DNA from: Candidatus Saccharimonadota bacterium
GTDB taxonomy: Bacteria > Patescibacteriota > Saccharimonadia > Saccharimonadales > UBA10212
Direction: 5' to 3'
DNA length: 41,873 bases
NCBI GenBank assembly: GCA_016234585.1
Contig: JACRBB010000023.1
Span: 1-41,873 of the forward strand
Shown here: positions 17,175 to 24,807 of the stretch, piece by piece
Layout of the letters: every line of letters begins with the position of its first letter
Position numbering within the stretch: the stretch's first letter is position 1
Notes under the pieces: generated by a model
Database searches by the model: none
What the model saw: the letters and a program-made list of their open reading frames with translations, nothing else
What the model was told of the DNA's origin: nothing
Translations under genes and position numbers: made by a program

Positions 17175-18398
17175 TTATTTGGGGCTACAAAGCGAGCAGA
17201 CTTCCTGACTTTCACTATCAGCCATCCAGTGTTTTGAGGCTTTCCACCAGGGCTCCAGGTCGTGGTAGGCTCGTAAGTCCGCGTCCTGGCGCAAGGCCCA
17301 GCCCAAAATTCCGTAAAATTGGAACTTGCCCCATGAAACCGCTGCCCAGCGCGGGCCGACCGATATTACGTAAACTGGTTGCTTGGCTTGGTACGGCTTT
17401 GGTGTTTTACCACTGGACCGCCGCTTTAAATTGTCGGCAACACAGACAGCGTCATGCAAAGCGGTCTGGGCCATACCGGAGTATTGGGTTTCGGCGTTAT
17501 CACCGATGACATAAATACTATCCTCGGCCTGTAAATATTCGTCAACCACCGCTTTGCCGTGGTCGCTTAAGCTGAATTGGTTATCTTTTAAGAACGGATG
17601 GTTAGTTACACCGGCCGTCCATATTACACAGTGACTTTTAATGGACTGTCCGCTGACTGTCAGAGCCTCGGCTGTTTCTGCCTGCACGGTCTGCTTTAAG
17701 TAAAGCTTGATCCCCAGTTTACGGAGGCGACGGGCGATTAATCGGGAGTATCTGACAGACATCCGCGGCACCAGCCGCGGGGCTGCCTCGACAAGTTCGA
17801 TACTTAACTTACGCTGCTTAAGTCCGTGATGCTTCATTATGTGTTTGATATAGCCGGGCAGAGCTCCAGCCAGTTCCACCCCGCTGGCTCCGCCGCCAAT
17901 CACCACATAATTCAGATCCGGCTGGCCGTCGTCAACAAGCTGCTTGTGAATATGGTCTCGCAGAGCGCTGGCTTCATCCAGAGTCTTTATTCCGTAAGAG
18001 TACTTTTGCAGTCCTTTGATACCAAAGAAGTTAGTGAACACGCCCAAGGCTACTACCAAGATGTCGTACTCATAACTTTTGCCGGAAGCACAGGTCACGG
18101 ACTTGTTGGTTCGGTTAAGGACTCTGGCGCTGTCTAAAATTATATCGACAGGTTTATCTTTGAAAATTTCTTGTAACGATATTATGGAAGCGTTCTGATT
18201 ACCGCCAGTGGCTGTTTTGTAAAGGGTGGGATAATAGCGAAAATTCGATTGATCGGATATAAGACTTACATGGTAGTTGTTGCTAGAGCTTAGCTGCAGC
18301 GCGGTCTTTATACCGCCAAAACCACCGCCAAGAATTAACACTTTTTGTTTTTTGGGTCCGTTCACGTGTTCGATAGTGCTTTTGGTAAGCGTACTCAT
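17175..18398 (-). CDS. ndh: Type II NADH:quinone oxidoreductase
   Basis: A single-subunit peripheral membrane flavoenzyme that oxidises NADH and reduces a quinone without pumping protons. The 407 residues carry the FAD-binding GGGFGG (24-29), the second Rossmann motif VVIGGGASGVELAGAL for NAD(H), and the third FAD block VYVIGDNAE followed by GMAQTALHDA, the quinone-site region of NDH-2. The C-terminus has QPVYVISVGPRWAAVSWG and a terminal helix-like segment ending in VCSLCSPK; this CxxC tail is unusual. No quinone synthesis or terminal oxidase genes are in the window, so its electron acceptor is unknown. The start codon sits 8 nt after a TATACT -10 box and has no Shine-Dalgarno sequence. Confidence 0.93.
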   Translation of the reverse strand: MSTLTKSTIEHVNGPKKQKVLILGGGFGGIKTALQLSSSNNYHVSLISDQSNFRYYPTLYKTATGGNQNASIISLQEIFKDKPVDIILDSARVLNRTNKSVTCASGKSYEYDILVVALGVFTNFFGIKGLQKYSYGIKTLDEASALRDHIHKQLVDDGQPDLNYVVIGGGASGVELAGALPGYIKHIMKHHGLKQRKLSIELVEAAPRLVPRMSVRYSRLIARRLRKLGIKLYLKQTVQAETAEALTVSGQSIKSHCVIWTAGVTNHPFLKDNQFSLSDHGKAVVDEYLQAEDSIYVIGDNAETQYSGMAQTALHDAVCVADNLKRRSSGKTPKPYQAKQPVYVISVGPRWAAVSWGKFQFYGILGWALRQDADLRAYHDLEPWWKASKHWMADSESQEVCSLCSPK

Positions 18399-18406
18399 TG
18401 GTTTTT

Positions 18407-18436
18407 AGTATAGATTGGTATTGTAGCTTGACGCAA
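18407..18436 (-). promoter_or_regulatory. Promoter of ndh (leaderless)
   Basis: Minus strand TTGCGT (18436-18431), 18-nt spacer, TATACT (18412-18407), then 8 nt to ATG 18398. It overlaps the divergent promoter of the MFS gene by 16 bp. Confidence 0.6.
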
Positions 18437-18448
18437 CTTGGCTATAAT
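18421..18448 (+). promoter_or_regulatory. Promoter of the DHA2 exporter gene
   Basis: TTGTAG (18421-18426), 16-nt spacer, TATAAT (18443-18448). The leader is about 60 nt and ends in AAGGGGGG just before ATG 18517. It overlaps the ndh promoter on the other strand, so the two may compete for RNA polymerase. Confidence 0.55.
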
Positions 18449-18516
18449 TAAAGGCCTGAGTCCGAGTGTTTTAAATTAGTAAAGAAGTATAAACATCATA
18501 TTTTGTAAGGGGGGTT

Positions 18517-19956
18517 ATGGTAAAAAAAGTATCTAAACACGCGAGTAACAAATGGGTAATACTGGCCCTATTAACACTAGCCCAGTTCATGGTGGTTCTA
18601 GATATAGCTATCGTGAATGTCGCTTTACCGTCAATTAGCGCCGACTTACACTTCGCGCCCAACGACCTCCAGTGGGTGGTCACAGCTTACACGTTGACGT
18701 TTGGTGGCTTCTTGCTGCTTGGCGGGCGGGCTGCCGATCTTTATGGTAGAAGGCGGCTGTTTATGATCTCGGTTGGTATGTTCGGTTTGGCCTCCTTGGC
18801 TTGCGGTGTCGCTCAGTCCGACTCCATGTTGATAATAACCAGAGCCATACAGGGACTAGCGGCGGCTTTTATGTCGCCTGTGGCCTTGTCTTTGGTACTA
18901 ACTGAGTTCAAAGAAGGCAAGGACCGTAACCGTGCGCTCGGTGTGTGGGCGGCCGTATCGGCCGGCGGCGCTGCCGTGGGTGTGCTGCTGGGTGGCGTGT
19001 TAACACAGTATCTGGATTGGCGTTGGAATTTTTTTGTCAACGTACCTATTGGAATACTGGTAGTATTGGCTGCTGCGCAATTACTGCCTCATCACATTGG
19101 TGAAGAAACTAAGAAAATGAAACTGGACCTGCCAGGCGCGACTACCGCCACAGCCGGCTTGATGGCTTTGGTTTATGGTCTATCTAAAGCGCCGGCCGAT
19201 GGCTGGGGCTCACAAACAGTCATAAGTTTCTTGGTGGCAAGCGCCGTTCTGCTGGTTGCTTTTGTTATCAATGAGTCACGCACCGAGCAACCGCTGATGC
19301 CGCTTAAGTTATTTAAGATTCGTAATGTCTCGGGCGGTAATTTAACGTCTCTAGCAATAGCTTGTACTTTGTTTTCGATGTTCTTCTTCATAACGTTGTA
19401 CGTTCAGACGGTGCTTGGCTATAGCCCCGTTAAAACCGGCTTGGCCTTTTTGCCGGTGACTTTCATTATCGGCATTACTTCGGGTGTGGTCTCTAATGTA
19501 ATTGCCAAGACAGGGCACAAACCATTCTTGGTGGCGGGACCGGTTATCCTGGCCGTCGGGCTATTTTTGTTAACCAACATAAGAGTTAACGGTAACTATA
19601 TGCATGATGTGTTTCCGGGATTAGCCGTTTGCGCGCTGGGTATGGGGCTTGCTTTCATAGCGATGACTTTGGCAGCTACCTCAGGTGTTCCCAAGCACTT
19701 TTCCGGCCTGGCGTCAGGCGTGCTTAATACTAGCCAACAAGTCGGTGGAGCTATTGGCTTGGCTATCTTATCAGCCGTTTTTGCCTCGACCTTCAAATCC
19801 GATATCGCCTCGCATGTTGCTGGCCCGGTAGCTCAAGTTCATGGCTATCGCGATGGTTTACGAGTTGGTGTAGGGCTGGCCATTGCCGCCGCCGCTGTCG
19901 CTCTGCTAGTAGTAAAAAACGAAAAAGTTAAGCCTGATTTAGCAGCCGGACTCTAA
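18517..19956 (+). CDS. DHA2 family (EmrB/QacA-like) 14-TM drug:proton antiporter
   Basis: A major facilitator of 479 residues with about 14 hydrophobic helices. TM1 carries VVLDIAIVNVALP, the DHA2 motif. Loop 2-3 has the motif A variant GGRAADLYGRRRLF. TM4 has TRAIQGLAAAFMSPVALSL, and motif C-like glycines appear in AVSAGGAAVGVLLGGVLTQ. These point to an EmrB/QacA-type exporter of drugs or lipophilic cations driven by the proton gradient. No membrane fusion partner (EmrA) is adjacent. A purine-rich AAGGGGGG lies 2 nt before the ATG. It is tail to tail with the Fur gene, 6 bp apart. Confidence 0.93.
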   Translation: MVKKVSKHASNKWVILALLTLAQFMVVLDIAIVNVALPSISADLHFAPNDLQWVVTAYTLTFGGFLLLGGRAADLYGRRRLFMISVGMFGLASLACGVAQSDSMLIITRAIQGLAAAFMSPVALSLVLTEFKEGKDRNRALGVWAAVSAGGAAVGVLLGGVLTQYLDWRWNFFVNVPIGILVVLAAAQLLPHHIGEETKKMKLDLPGATTATAGLMALVYGLSKAPADGWGSQTVISFLVASAVLLVAFVINESRTEQPLMPLKLFKIRNVSGGNLTSLAIACTLFSMFFFITLYVQTVLGYSPVKTGLAFLPVTFIIGITSGVVSNVIAKTGHKPFLVAGPVILAVGLFLLTNIRVNGNYMHDVFPGLAVCALGMGLAFIAMTLAATSGVPKHFSGLASGVLNTSQQVGGAIGLAILSAVFASTFKSDIASHVAGPVAQVHGYRDGLRVGVGLAIAAAAVALLVVKNEKVKPDLAAGL

Positions 19957-19979
19957 GTCTACTTAACTGCCGGCTTGCT
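19941..19979. terminator. Possible bidirectional hairpin at the exporter/Fur convergent ends
   Basis: AGCAGCCGG (19941-19949) can pair with CCGGCTTGCT (19970-19979) with one bulged base and a 20-nt loop that contains both stop codons. No U-tract follows. This is weak evidence for a shared 3' end structure. Confidence 0.25.
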
Positions 19980-20385
19980 TACAGGCTGGGCATAACCCGT
20001 ATATTTCCAGTACATGGTTTCTTGGGGCAAAGTCTACCTTTGTAGCTAATGTGTCAATCATGGTCTCTAGCATCGGGTTGGATGGCAGGTCTAAAATCTT
20101 GCCGCATTTACTGCAATGTAAGTGATGATGGTGGCCGGTAAACACATCGCTGAGCTCTATTTTGTATTTCCAACCGATATTAACCCGGTGGACAATACCT
20201 AACCTTTCAAAAAGCTCGATGGTCCTATATATGGTCGCCCGGTCAAGTTGATCGTCCGCCCGGCTTATTAAAACCTGCATGCTTTGGGGGTCCTGTCCGT
20301 CCAGCAAATCAAAGATTAACCGGCGGGTTCTAGTTAGGCTGGAGCCATTTTTTCTGAGGATTGCTTTAAGGTTGTTATGCTGCAT
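19963..20385 (-). CDS. Fur-family metal-responsive repressor
   Basis: A dimeric DNA-binding regulator of 140 residues. The winged helix (about 15-80) includes RATIYRTIELFERLGIV, the Fur recognition helix region. The hinge and dimer domain begins with GHHHHLHCSKCGK (84-96), which gives metal ligands and the first CxxC (Cys91/94). A second CxxC (Cys132/135) in LCPACK completes a structural zinc site. The set resembles Zur/PerR/Fur and cannot be assigned to a metal by sequence alone. The divergent neighbour is a ZIP metal transporter, and a palindrome lies between them, so zinc or iron control of uptake plus autoregulation is likely (inference). Confidence 0.92.
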   Translation of the reverse strand: MQHNNLKAILRKNGSSLTRTRRLIFDLLDGQDPQSMQVLISRADDQLDRATIYRTIELFERLGIVHRVNIGWKYKIELSDVFTGHHHHLHCSKCGKILDLPSNPMLETMIDTLATKVDFAPRNHVLEIYGLCPACKQAGS

Positions 20386-20407
20386 TTTAGTTTAACCCAG
20401 TAGCAAA

Positions 20408-20436
20408 ATTATAAATTATTGCGACAAATTTGCAAA
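20408..20436 (-). promoter_or_regulatory. Promoter of the Fur-family gene
   Basis: Minus strand TTTGCA (20436-20431), 17-nt spacer, TATAAT (20413-20408). ATG 20385 follows 22 nt later. The -35 falls inside the TTGC...GCAA palindrome. Confidence 0.55.
20419..20435. promoter_or_regulatory. Candidate Fur/Zur operator between regulator and ZIP transporter
   Basis: TTGCGACAAATTTGCAA is an imperfect palindrome with outer TTGC/GCAA arms and a central CAAATTTG. Its right half carries the -35 hexamers of both divergent promoters, so a bound dimer could shut off both genes. The match to any known Fur or Zur box is not established. Confidence 0.45.
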
Positions 20437-20458
20437 TATATATAAGGCTTTCTAAAAT
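20430..20458 (+). promoter_or_regulatory. Promoter of the ZIP transporter (leaderless)
   Basis: TTGCAA (20430-20435), 17-nt spacer, TAAAAT (20453-20458), then 6 nt to ATG 20465. No Shine-Dalgarno sequence. Confidence 0.6.
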
Positions 20459-20464
20459 AACTTC

Positions 20465-21190
20465 ATGATAGTATTTCTTCTCACCGTTGCCGCCTCCGTA
20501 GCTGCTTTGTTAGGTGGCTATACCGCGTTGCGCAGTCGGCGGTGGCTTAACTTGGCGATGGCTTTTACCTCAGGGCTGGTGTTGGGACTGGTAACCTTTG
20601 ACCTCCTGCCGGAAATCTTTGATATTACCCATTTTCAAAACCTTGATCCAGCTTGGCCAATGATAGCCTTAACAACCGGTTTTTTGCTATTCCATTTGTT
20701 TGAAAGATTTGTTCCGCTGCATGCGGCAGACGAGGAGCATTATGGGCCGCACCGCCATCCAAGGCTAGGCGTGGCCAGAGCAGTGGCGCTTATGGGACAC
20801 AGTTTTTTAGATGGCTTGAGTATCGGTATCGGCTTTCAGGTGAGTACAGCTGTCGGGACGGCCGTGGCAATCGCTGTCATCGGCCATCGCTTTGCTGATG
20901 GATTTGATACTACGACGTTCATGCTGTTCCATCAGAACAAACTGACACACATTAAAAAATGGCTAGCAATCGTAATCATTATGCCGGTTGTTGGAGGGTT
21001 GGCTAGCCTAGCATTTACTTTATCTGAAAAGGCCTTGGCAATCTACCTTGGCTTCTTCGCGGGCTTCATATTATATATCGCTGCCAGCAACTTGCTCCCG
21101 CAAGCCCACTCTGAACACTCCTCAAAAAAAGCACTTGGCCTGACCATTTTAGGCATTATATTCATCTTTATCGTCACTCGCCTCGCTTAA
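20465..21190 (+). CDS. ZIP family metal transporter
   Basis: A 241-residue membrane protein with about seven or eight helices. The metal path residues are visible: TM4 has MGHSFLDGLSIGIGF (His112, Asp116) and TM5 has GHRFADGFDTTTFM (His141, Asp145). These correspond to the HN..D/HEIPEG motifs of ZIP proteins, with Asp in place of the usual TM5 Glu. A His/Glu-rich cytoplasmic loop (HAADEEHYGPHRHPRLG) lies between TM3 and TM4. The role is uptake of Zn2+ or another divalent metal into the cytoplasm. Divergent pairing with a Fur-family gene suggests metal-regulated expression. Metal selectivity is uncertain. Confidence 0.92.
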   Translation: MIVFLLTVAASVAALLGGYTALRSRRWLNLAMAFTSGLVLGLVTFDLLPEIFDITHFQNLDPAWPMIALTTGFLLFHLFERFVPLHAADEEHYGPHRHPRLGVARAVALMGHSFLDGLSIGIGFQVSTAVGTAVAIAVIGHRFADGFDTTTFMLFHQNKLTHIKKWLAIVIIMPVVGGLASLAFTLSEKALAIYLGFFAGFILYIAASNLLPQAHSEHSSKKALGLTILGIIFIFIVTRLA

Positions 21191-21193
21191 AGG

Positions 21194-21199
21194 TATAAT
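21194..21199 (+). promoter_or_regulatory. -10 box, predicted leaderless start of rmuC
   Basis: TATAAT ends 6 nt before ATG 21206, so transcription starting at the usual distance falls on the A of the ATG. This favours ATG 21206 over the GTG at 21200. Confidence 0.5.
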
Positions 21200-21205
21200 G
21201 TGAAC

Positions 21206-22264
21206 ATGCTCGTGGCAGTTATTATTCTTGGGGTTTTATGTGTAGCGTTGTTGGCGCTCTTGGTATGGTGGACTATGAAGCCGAATACGGCCAGTACCGA
21301 CAGCACTATGCTGCTTAAAGCTGATATGAACGAGCTGACTAAGTCTATGGGCCAACTTCAGCAAGGTTTGCAGAAGCAATTGACTGAACAACTCGGCACC
21401 AGTAATAAACAGATGACAGCCCAATTCCAGGCCAGCGCCAAAATTATCAAAGATGTTACCGAAAAGTTAACCGAGCTGGACCGTACCAATAAAAGTGTTG
21501 GCGATGTAGCAGCGGAACTTAAAACTCTGCAAAACGTACTGCAGAACCCCAAACAGAGGGGAGTGCTGGGTGAATATTACTTGGAACAGATTTTAAAAAA
21601 TACTCTGCCGCCCGGAGCCTTCCAGTTGCAGTACAAACTGGGTGACGTTGTGGTCGATGCCGTGGTGATGTTGGACGACAGGTTACTACCAATAGATAGT
21701 AAGTTCAGTTTAGAAAACTATAACCGGCTGGTTGAAGCCAAAACCGAGGAAAAGCCCACACTAGAGCGAGCCTTCAAAGATGATTTAAAACGCCGGATAG
21801 ACGAAACTTCCAAGTATATAAAGACCAATAAAGGTACTTTAGACCAAGCGCTAATGTTCATTCCCAGCGAAGCGATTTACTATGACCTGTTGGCCAATAA
21901 AGTTGGTTTAACCGGTGTTAGCGGCCGTAATTTAATGCAGTACGCCGCTGTAGAAAAGAAGGTAACAATTGTTGGACCTAGTACCTTATCGGCGATGCTG
22001 CAGATTATCGTGCAGGGTTTGCGTTCTATTGAAATCCAAAAAGATACCGACAAAATCCGTAAAAATATTGAGCAGCTAAGTAAACACCTGCTAGCGCACA
22101 ACGGCTATATGCAAAGACTTGGTAATTCGCTTGGCACAACAGTCGGGCACTTTAACACCACCTATAAAGAACTTGGAAAAATTGATAAAGATGTAGTTAA
22201 AATTGCCGATACCACTCCTGGTGTCGAACCGATTACACTAGATAAGCCTAACTTAGAAGACTAG
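21206..22264 (+). CDS. rmuC: DNA recombination protein RmuC homologue
   Basis: 352 residues from ATG 21206 (the ORF track uses GTG 21200). An N-terminal membrane helix (about 2-24) is followed by a coiled-coil region (about 35-115) and the RmuC nuclease-like domain. That domain contains GVLGEYYLEQILKNTLPPGA, DVVVDAVVMLDDRLLPIDSKF (a PD-(D/E)xK-like core) and LMFIPSEAIYYDLL. In E. coli RmuC limits inversions at short inverted repeats; the exact enzymatic activity is not settled. The gene stands 9-15 bp after the ZIP gene but has its own -10. Its stop is 2 bp from the convergent MFS stop. Confidence 0.93.
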   Translation: MLVAVIILGVLCVALLALLVWWTMKPNTASTDSTMLLKADMNELTKSMGQLQQGLQKQLTEQLGTSNKQMTAQFQASAKIIKDVTEKLTELDRTNKSVGDVAAELKTLQNVLQNPKQRGVLGEYYLEQILKNTLPPGAFQLQYKLGDVVVDAVVMLDDRLLPIDSKFSLENYNRLVEAKTEEKPTLERAFKDDLKRRIDETSKYIKTNKGTLDQALMFIPSEAIYYDLLANKVGLTGVSGRNLMQYAAVEKKVTIVGPSTLSAMLQIIVQGLRSIEIQKDTDKIRKNIEQLSKHLLAHNGYMQRLGNSLGTTVGHFNTTYKELGKIDKDVVKIADTTPGVEPITLDKPNLED

Positions 22265-22266
22265 TC

Positions 22267-23418
22267 TTAGCGGATTAGACGAACACCGGCAACCAAAATC
22301 GCTACCGTAGCTAAACCTATAACCAGCACTGTTTTGACGGGCAGAAATGCCGACAGTAACAATAAGGCCGCGACATATACAACACTACCAATAGAAAAGG
22401 CCGTTTCCATAATTGTTATATAGCCCAAACGATGTCCCCCATCGCTGTTACTGTAGTACCGATTCATGAACGGTGTAACGTATAAGGAGCGTCCAACCCC
22501 GCCTAATAGATTTAGGCCGAAGACCTGAGAACTATTTTGCACAAGTGCCCGGCCAACGCTTGTAAGGCTATAAGTAGCTAGCCCCCGTTTTATATAATGC
22601 TGTTCGCCCCTAATTTCTTCTTTTCGGCCAACGTATAATGTGGTCGCTATACTTGCTACGGCAATAACCGAACTTAACAAGCCTATTCCGGCATACGAAC
22701 TTACTAATAGAAATACAAGCATAGGCCAGATGCTCTGCTCGGCCAATATTATCATACCGTTGAAAAAGTTCGCCACTGCGTCACGTCGCATTTTAAGAAA
22801 TTCTTTCCAAGGCATTGTAAGAGTGACTTTAGCTGGACCTTTATTGGGGCTTAACATTGGCACGGACGCGATTACTAGGAAAGCTATCGCTGTCAGGTAG
22901 ATGTATTTGATGCCAAATAATGTTGCCACAATACCGCCAACTGCAGGTGCAGATGTCGCCATCAAGATAACCAACGCGTTAACGCCAGCTATTTGAACCC
23001 CGCCGTGCTTATGGGCTCGGGCTGAACTAAAACTGTAGTGAAACCCGGTCCAATAATAAGTACGGTTTAAAGCCCAGGCCAAAGCGACTAGGGCTAAAGA
23101 CCAGTGATAGGTTTGCAGAGATGCCAGCATCCAAAACTGTGCAATAAACCAAACATTCCCGATTGCCAACATATAATGCGGCTTTACGTATTGCATAGAA
23201 AGGCTAATAGGATATTGCAGTACCGCGGCAAATAGCTCTTGTAGAAGTAAGTAAAGTAATACGGCTGAAAATGCATATCCAATCTTAAGCAAGTAAATGG
23301 GTATGAAAATTGAGACTAAAGATACGCCAAGCGCCGCTATGCTATGACACCAATAAATTCTTCCCATTTCTTTCATGCGGAACAGGTGGTAGTGGCTGTG
23401 GGTGTTAAAGTATGTCAT
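22267..23418 (-). CDS. MFS transporter, co-translated with a GH63-like hydrolase
   Basis: 383 residues with about 11-12 hydrophobic helices, giving an MFS fold without a diagnostic drug or sugar motif. A charged central loop (LSPNKGPAKVTLTMPWKEFLKMRRDA) separates the two halves. The N-terminus has a His-rich stretch (FNTHSHYHLF) before the first helix. The ATG overlaps the stop of the upstream glycoside hydrolase (ATGA). This suggests it moves the substrate or product of that enzyme, perhaps a sugar or compatible-solute glycoside. The substrate is inferred from context only. Confidence 0.8.
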   Translation of the reverse strand: MTYFNTHSHYHLFRMKEMGRIYWCHSIAALGVSLVSIFIPIYLLKIGYAFSAVLLYLLLQELFAAVLQYPISLSMQYVKPHYMLAIGNVWFIAQFWMLASLQTYHWSLALVALAWALNRTYYWTGFHYSFSSARAHKHGGVQIAGVNALVILMATSAPAVGGIVATLFGIKYIYLTAIAFLVIASVPMLSPNKGPAKVTLTMPWKEFLKMRRDAVANFFNGMIILAEQSIWPMLVFLLVSSYAGIGLLSSVIAVASIATTLYVGRKEEIRGEQHYIKRGLATYSLTSVGRALVQNSSQVFGLNLLGGVGRSLYVTPFMNRYYSNSDGGHRLGYITIMETAFSIGSVVYVAALLLLSAFLPVKTVLVIGLATVAILVAGVRLIR

Positions 23419-24737
23419 TTTAGCAAATCGATTGTTAAAGCGGCCGTCCAGGAAAAATCAGCCGCCCCGGCCGGCTTACCCGATAGCGGGCTGAAGTATT
23501 CGCTGACGCCGTTTTGGGCTACCATTTCCAGAGTCCGCTGGCTTAGCAGGTCAGCCTCATTTTCGTAACCGTATCGTCTTAAACCGTCAATAATAAGCCA
23601 ATTCGTATTGACCCAGCTGGGTCCCTGCCAGTACTTAAATTCGTCGAAGTAGGACGAATTTACGGGAATGCTGGGTATTGGGTAGCTGACGCCAAAGTAT
23701 TTACGGCTTTTAAGAATTTCTACCAACCGCTTGGCCCGTTCTTTCGAGATGTTGCCGCTGTAAAGTGGTAAAAGCGTGGCGATAGTGGGTTCTTCTATGA
23801 TTTTATGGCTGATGAAACTCCGACAGTAATATTGCCCGGAAGGTTCATCCCATAGTTGATCCAGGGCTTTCTGTGTTTTTTCCATTCTTGCCAGTAGCTC
23901 GTCCGGGATTATGTGGCCGATAGTTTTTGCTATTTGCCGTAGGTGTGAGTTAGCCCGTATTAATATGCAGTTAAACGCCAGGTCTTCGACCGCGAACAGC
24001 GAACGGCTCAGCAAGGCCTCGCTGTTATAGGCTTTGCGTCTCAGTCGCCGCAGGGCCGCCCAGTATGCCAGCGCTTCAATGTTACTCATTCGTTGTCCGG
24101 GTGGGACATGGCGGTTATCACGCCGGACAAGGTTGATTAACCCGTCCAGGTGAAGCCGCTCAATCATGCTGACCCACCAAGGCATGCTATGTTTTCTGAG
24201 TTCGCTGATCCAGGGCGGGCTATTATCTAACCCGGATTCGTAAGGATGTAAAAGTATTATCAAGCCTTCCTTGTGCGGATCACGGTCGTGATATAGCCAT
24301 TCATGATAAGCCAAAAGGGCCGGGTATATCTGTACGTACCAGCTGCGGCGCTCAGGCATTTTGAGCTTTTCTCCGATGCGAACCACAGCCTCAGCCAACA
24401 TAGGGGGTTGCGTTATGCCGCTGGTCGATATGTGTTCCGGCGAATATGGGCTGACATAGCTACGCCATAGCTCCCGGTCTTGCCGATAGGCCTCACTTGG
24501 GTCAAAAATTATATTGGGTAGCATGCCGTTCTTCCATTGCCCTCTAAGCAGGCTTGTAAGTTCGGTTTGGGCCCGTTCGACATTGATGTGCCGCAACCCG
24601 ATGGCAATAAAACAACTGTCCCATAGCCACTGGTGTGGATACAGGTCTCCGGCTGGCACTGTCCAATTACCGCGGTCATTATGTTTTAGGACATTCTTAG
24701 CCTCATCTACCACTGCCTTGGGGTCGGAGTTTGCCAT
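23415..24737 (-). CDS. GH63-like (alpha/alpha)6 glycoside hydrolase, mannosyl/glucosylglycerate hydrolase-like
   Basis: 440 residues from ATG 24737; the GTG at 24743 in the ORF track is only 3 nt after the -10 box. The N-terminus has PHQWLWDSCFIAIGLRHIN and LLRGQWKNGMLPNIIF, the opening of MGH1-like GH63 domains. YESGLDNSPPW holds the likely acid residue Asp171. WQGPSWVNTNWLI and VSEYFSPLSGKPAGAADFSW near the end hold the likely base Glu413. Characterised relatives hydrolyse mannosylglycerate or glucosylglycerate; others act on trehalose-like or oligosaccharide substrates. There is no signal peptide, so it is cytoplasmic. It forms an operon with the following MFS gene, consistent with uptake and cleavage of a glycoside. 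Confidence 0.85.
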   Translation of the reverse strand: MANSDPKAVVDEAKNVLKHNDRGNWTVPAGDLYPHQWLWDSCFIAIGLRHINVERAQTELTSLLRGQWKNGMLPNIIFDPSEAYRQDRELWRSYVSPYSPEHISTSGITQPPMLAEAVVRIGEKLKMPERRSWYVQIYPALLAYHEWLYHDRDPHKEGLIILLHPYESGLDNSPPWISELRKHSMPWWVSMIERLHLDGLINLVRRDNRHVPPGQRMSNIEALAYWAALRRLRRKAYNSEALLSRSLFAVEDLAFNCILIRANSHLRQIAKTIGHIIPDELLARMEKTQKALDQLWDEPSGQYYCRSFISHKIIEEPTIATLLPLYSGNISKERAKRLVEILKSRKYFGVSYPIPSIPVNSSYFDEFKYWQGPSWVNTNWLIIDGLRRYGYENEADLLSQRTLEMVAQNGVSEYFSPLSGKPAGAADFSWTAALTIDLLK

Positions 24738-24746
24738 ATCCACTTT

Positions 24747-24752
24747 AGTATA
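24747..24752 (-). promoter_or_regulatory. -10 box, predicted leaderless start of the GH63-like gene
   Basis: Minus strand TATACT (24752-24747), then 9 nt to ATG 24737. No Shine-Dalgarno sequence and no good -35. Confidence 0.45.
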
Positions 24753-24787
24753 ACAGTCATTAAATGGTGGTCGGGACTAGTGTAGAT

Positions 24788-24796
24788 TGCTATAAT
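24788..24796 (+). promoter_or_regulatory. Extended -10 box of pheST
   Basis: TGCTATAAT (TGn plus TATAAT) ends 11 nt before ATG 24808. The expected transcript starts only a few bases before the ATG. A GAGG lies directly after the -10 but would be mostly untranscribed. No T-box leader fits in this space. Confidence 0.55.
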
Positions 24797-24807
24797 GAGG
24801 TCAAATT

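Noticed and set aside
22257-22268. Perfect 12-bp palindrome AAGACTAGTCTT across the stop codons of rmuC and the MFS gene
   Set aside because: It has no loop to form a hairpin and no U-tract. It contains the two facing stop codons and may be chance; not enough to call a terminator.
24788-24807. T-box or other leader before pheST
   Set aside because: The -10 box is only 11 nt from the ATG, leaving no room for a leader RNA.
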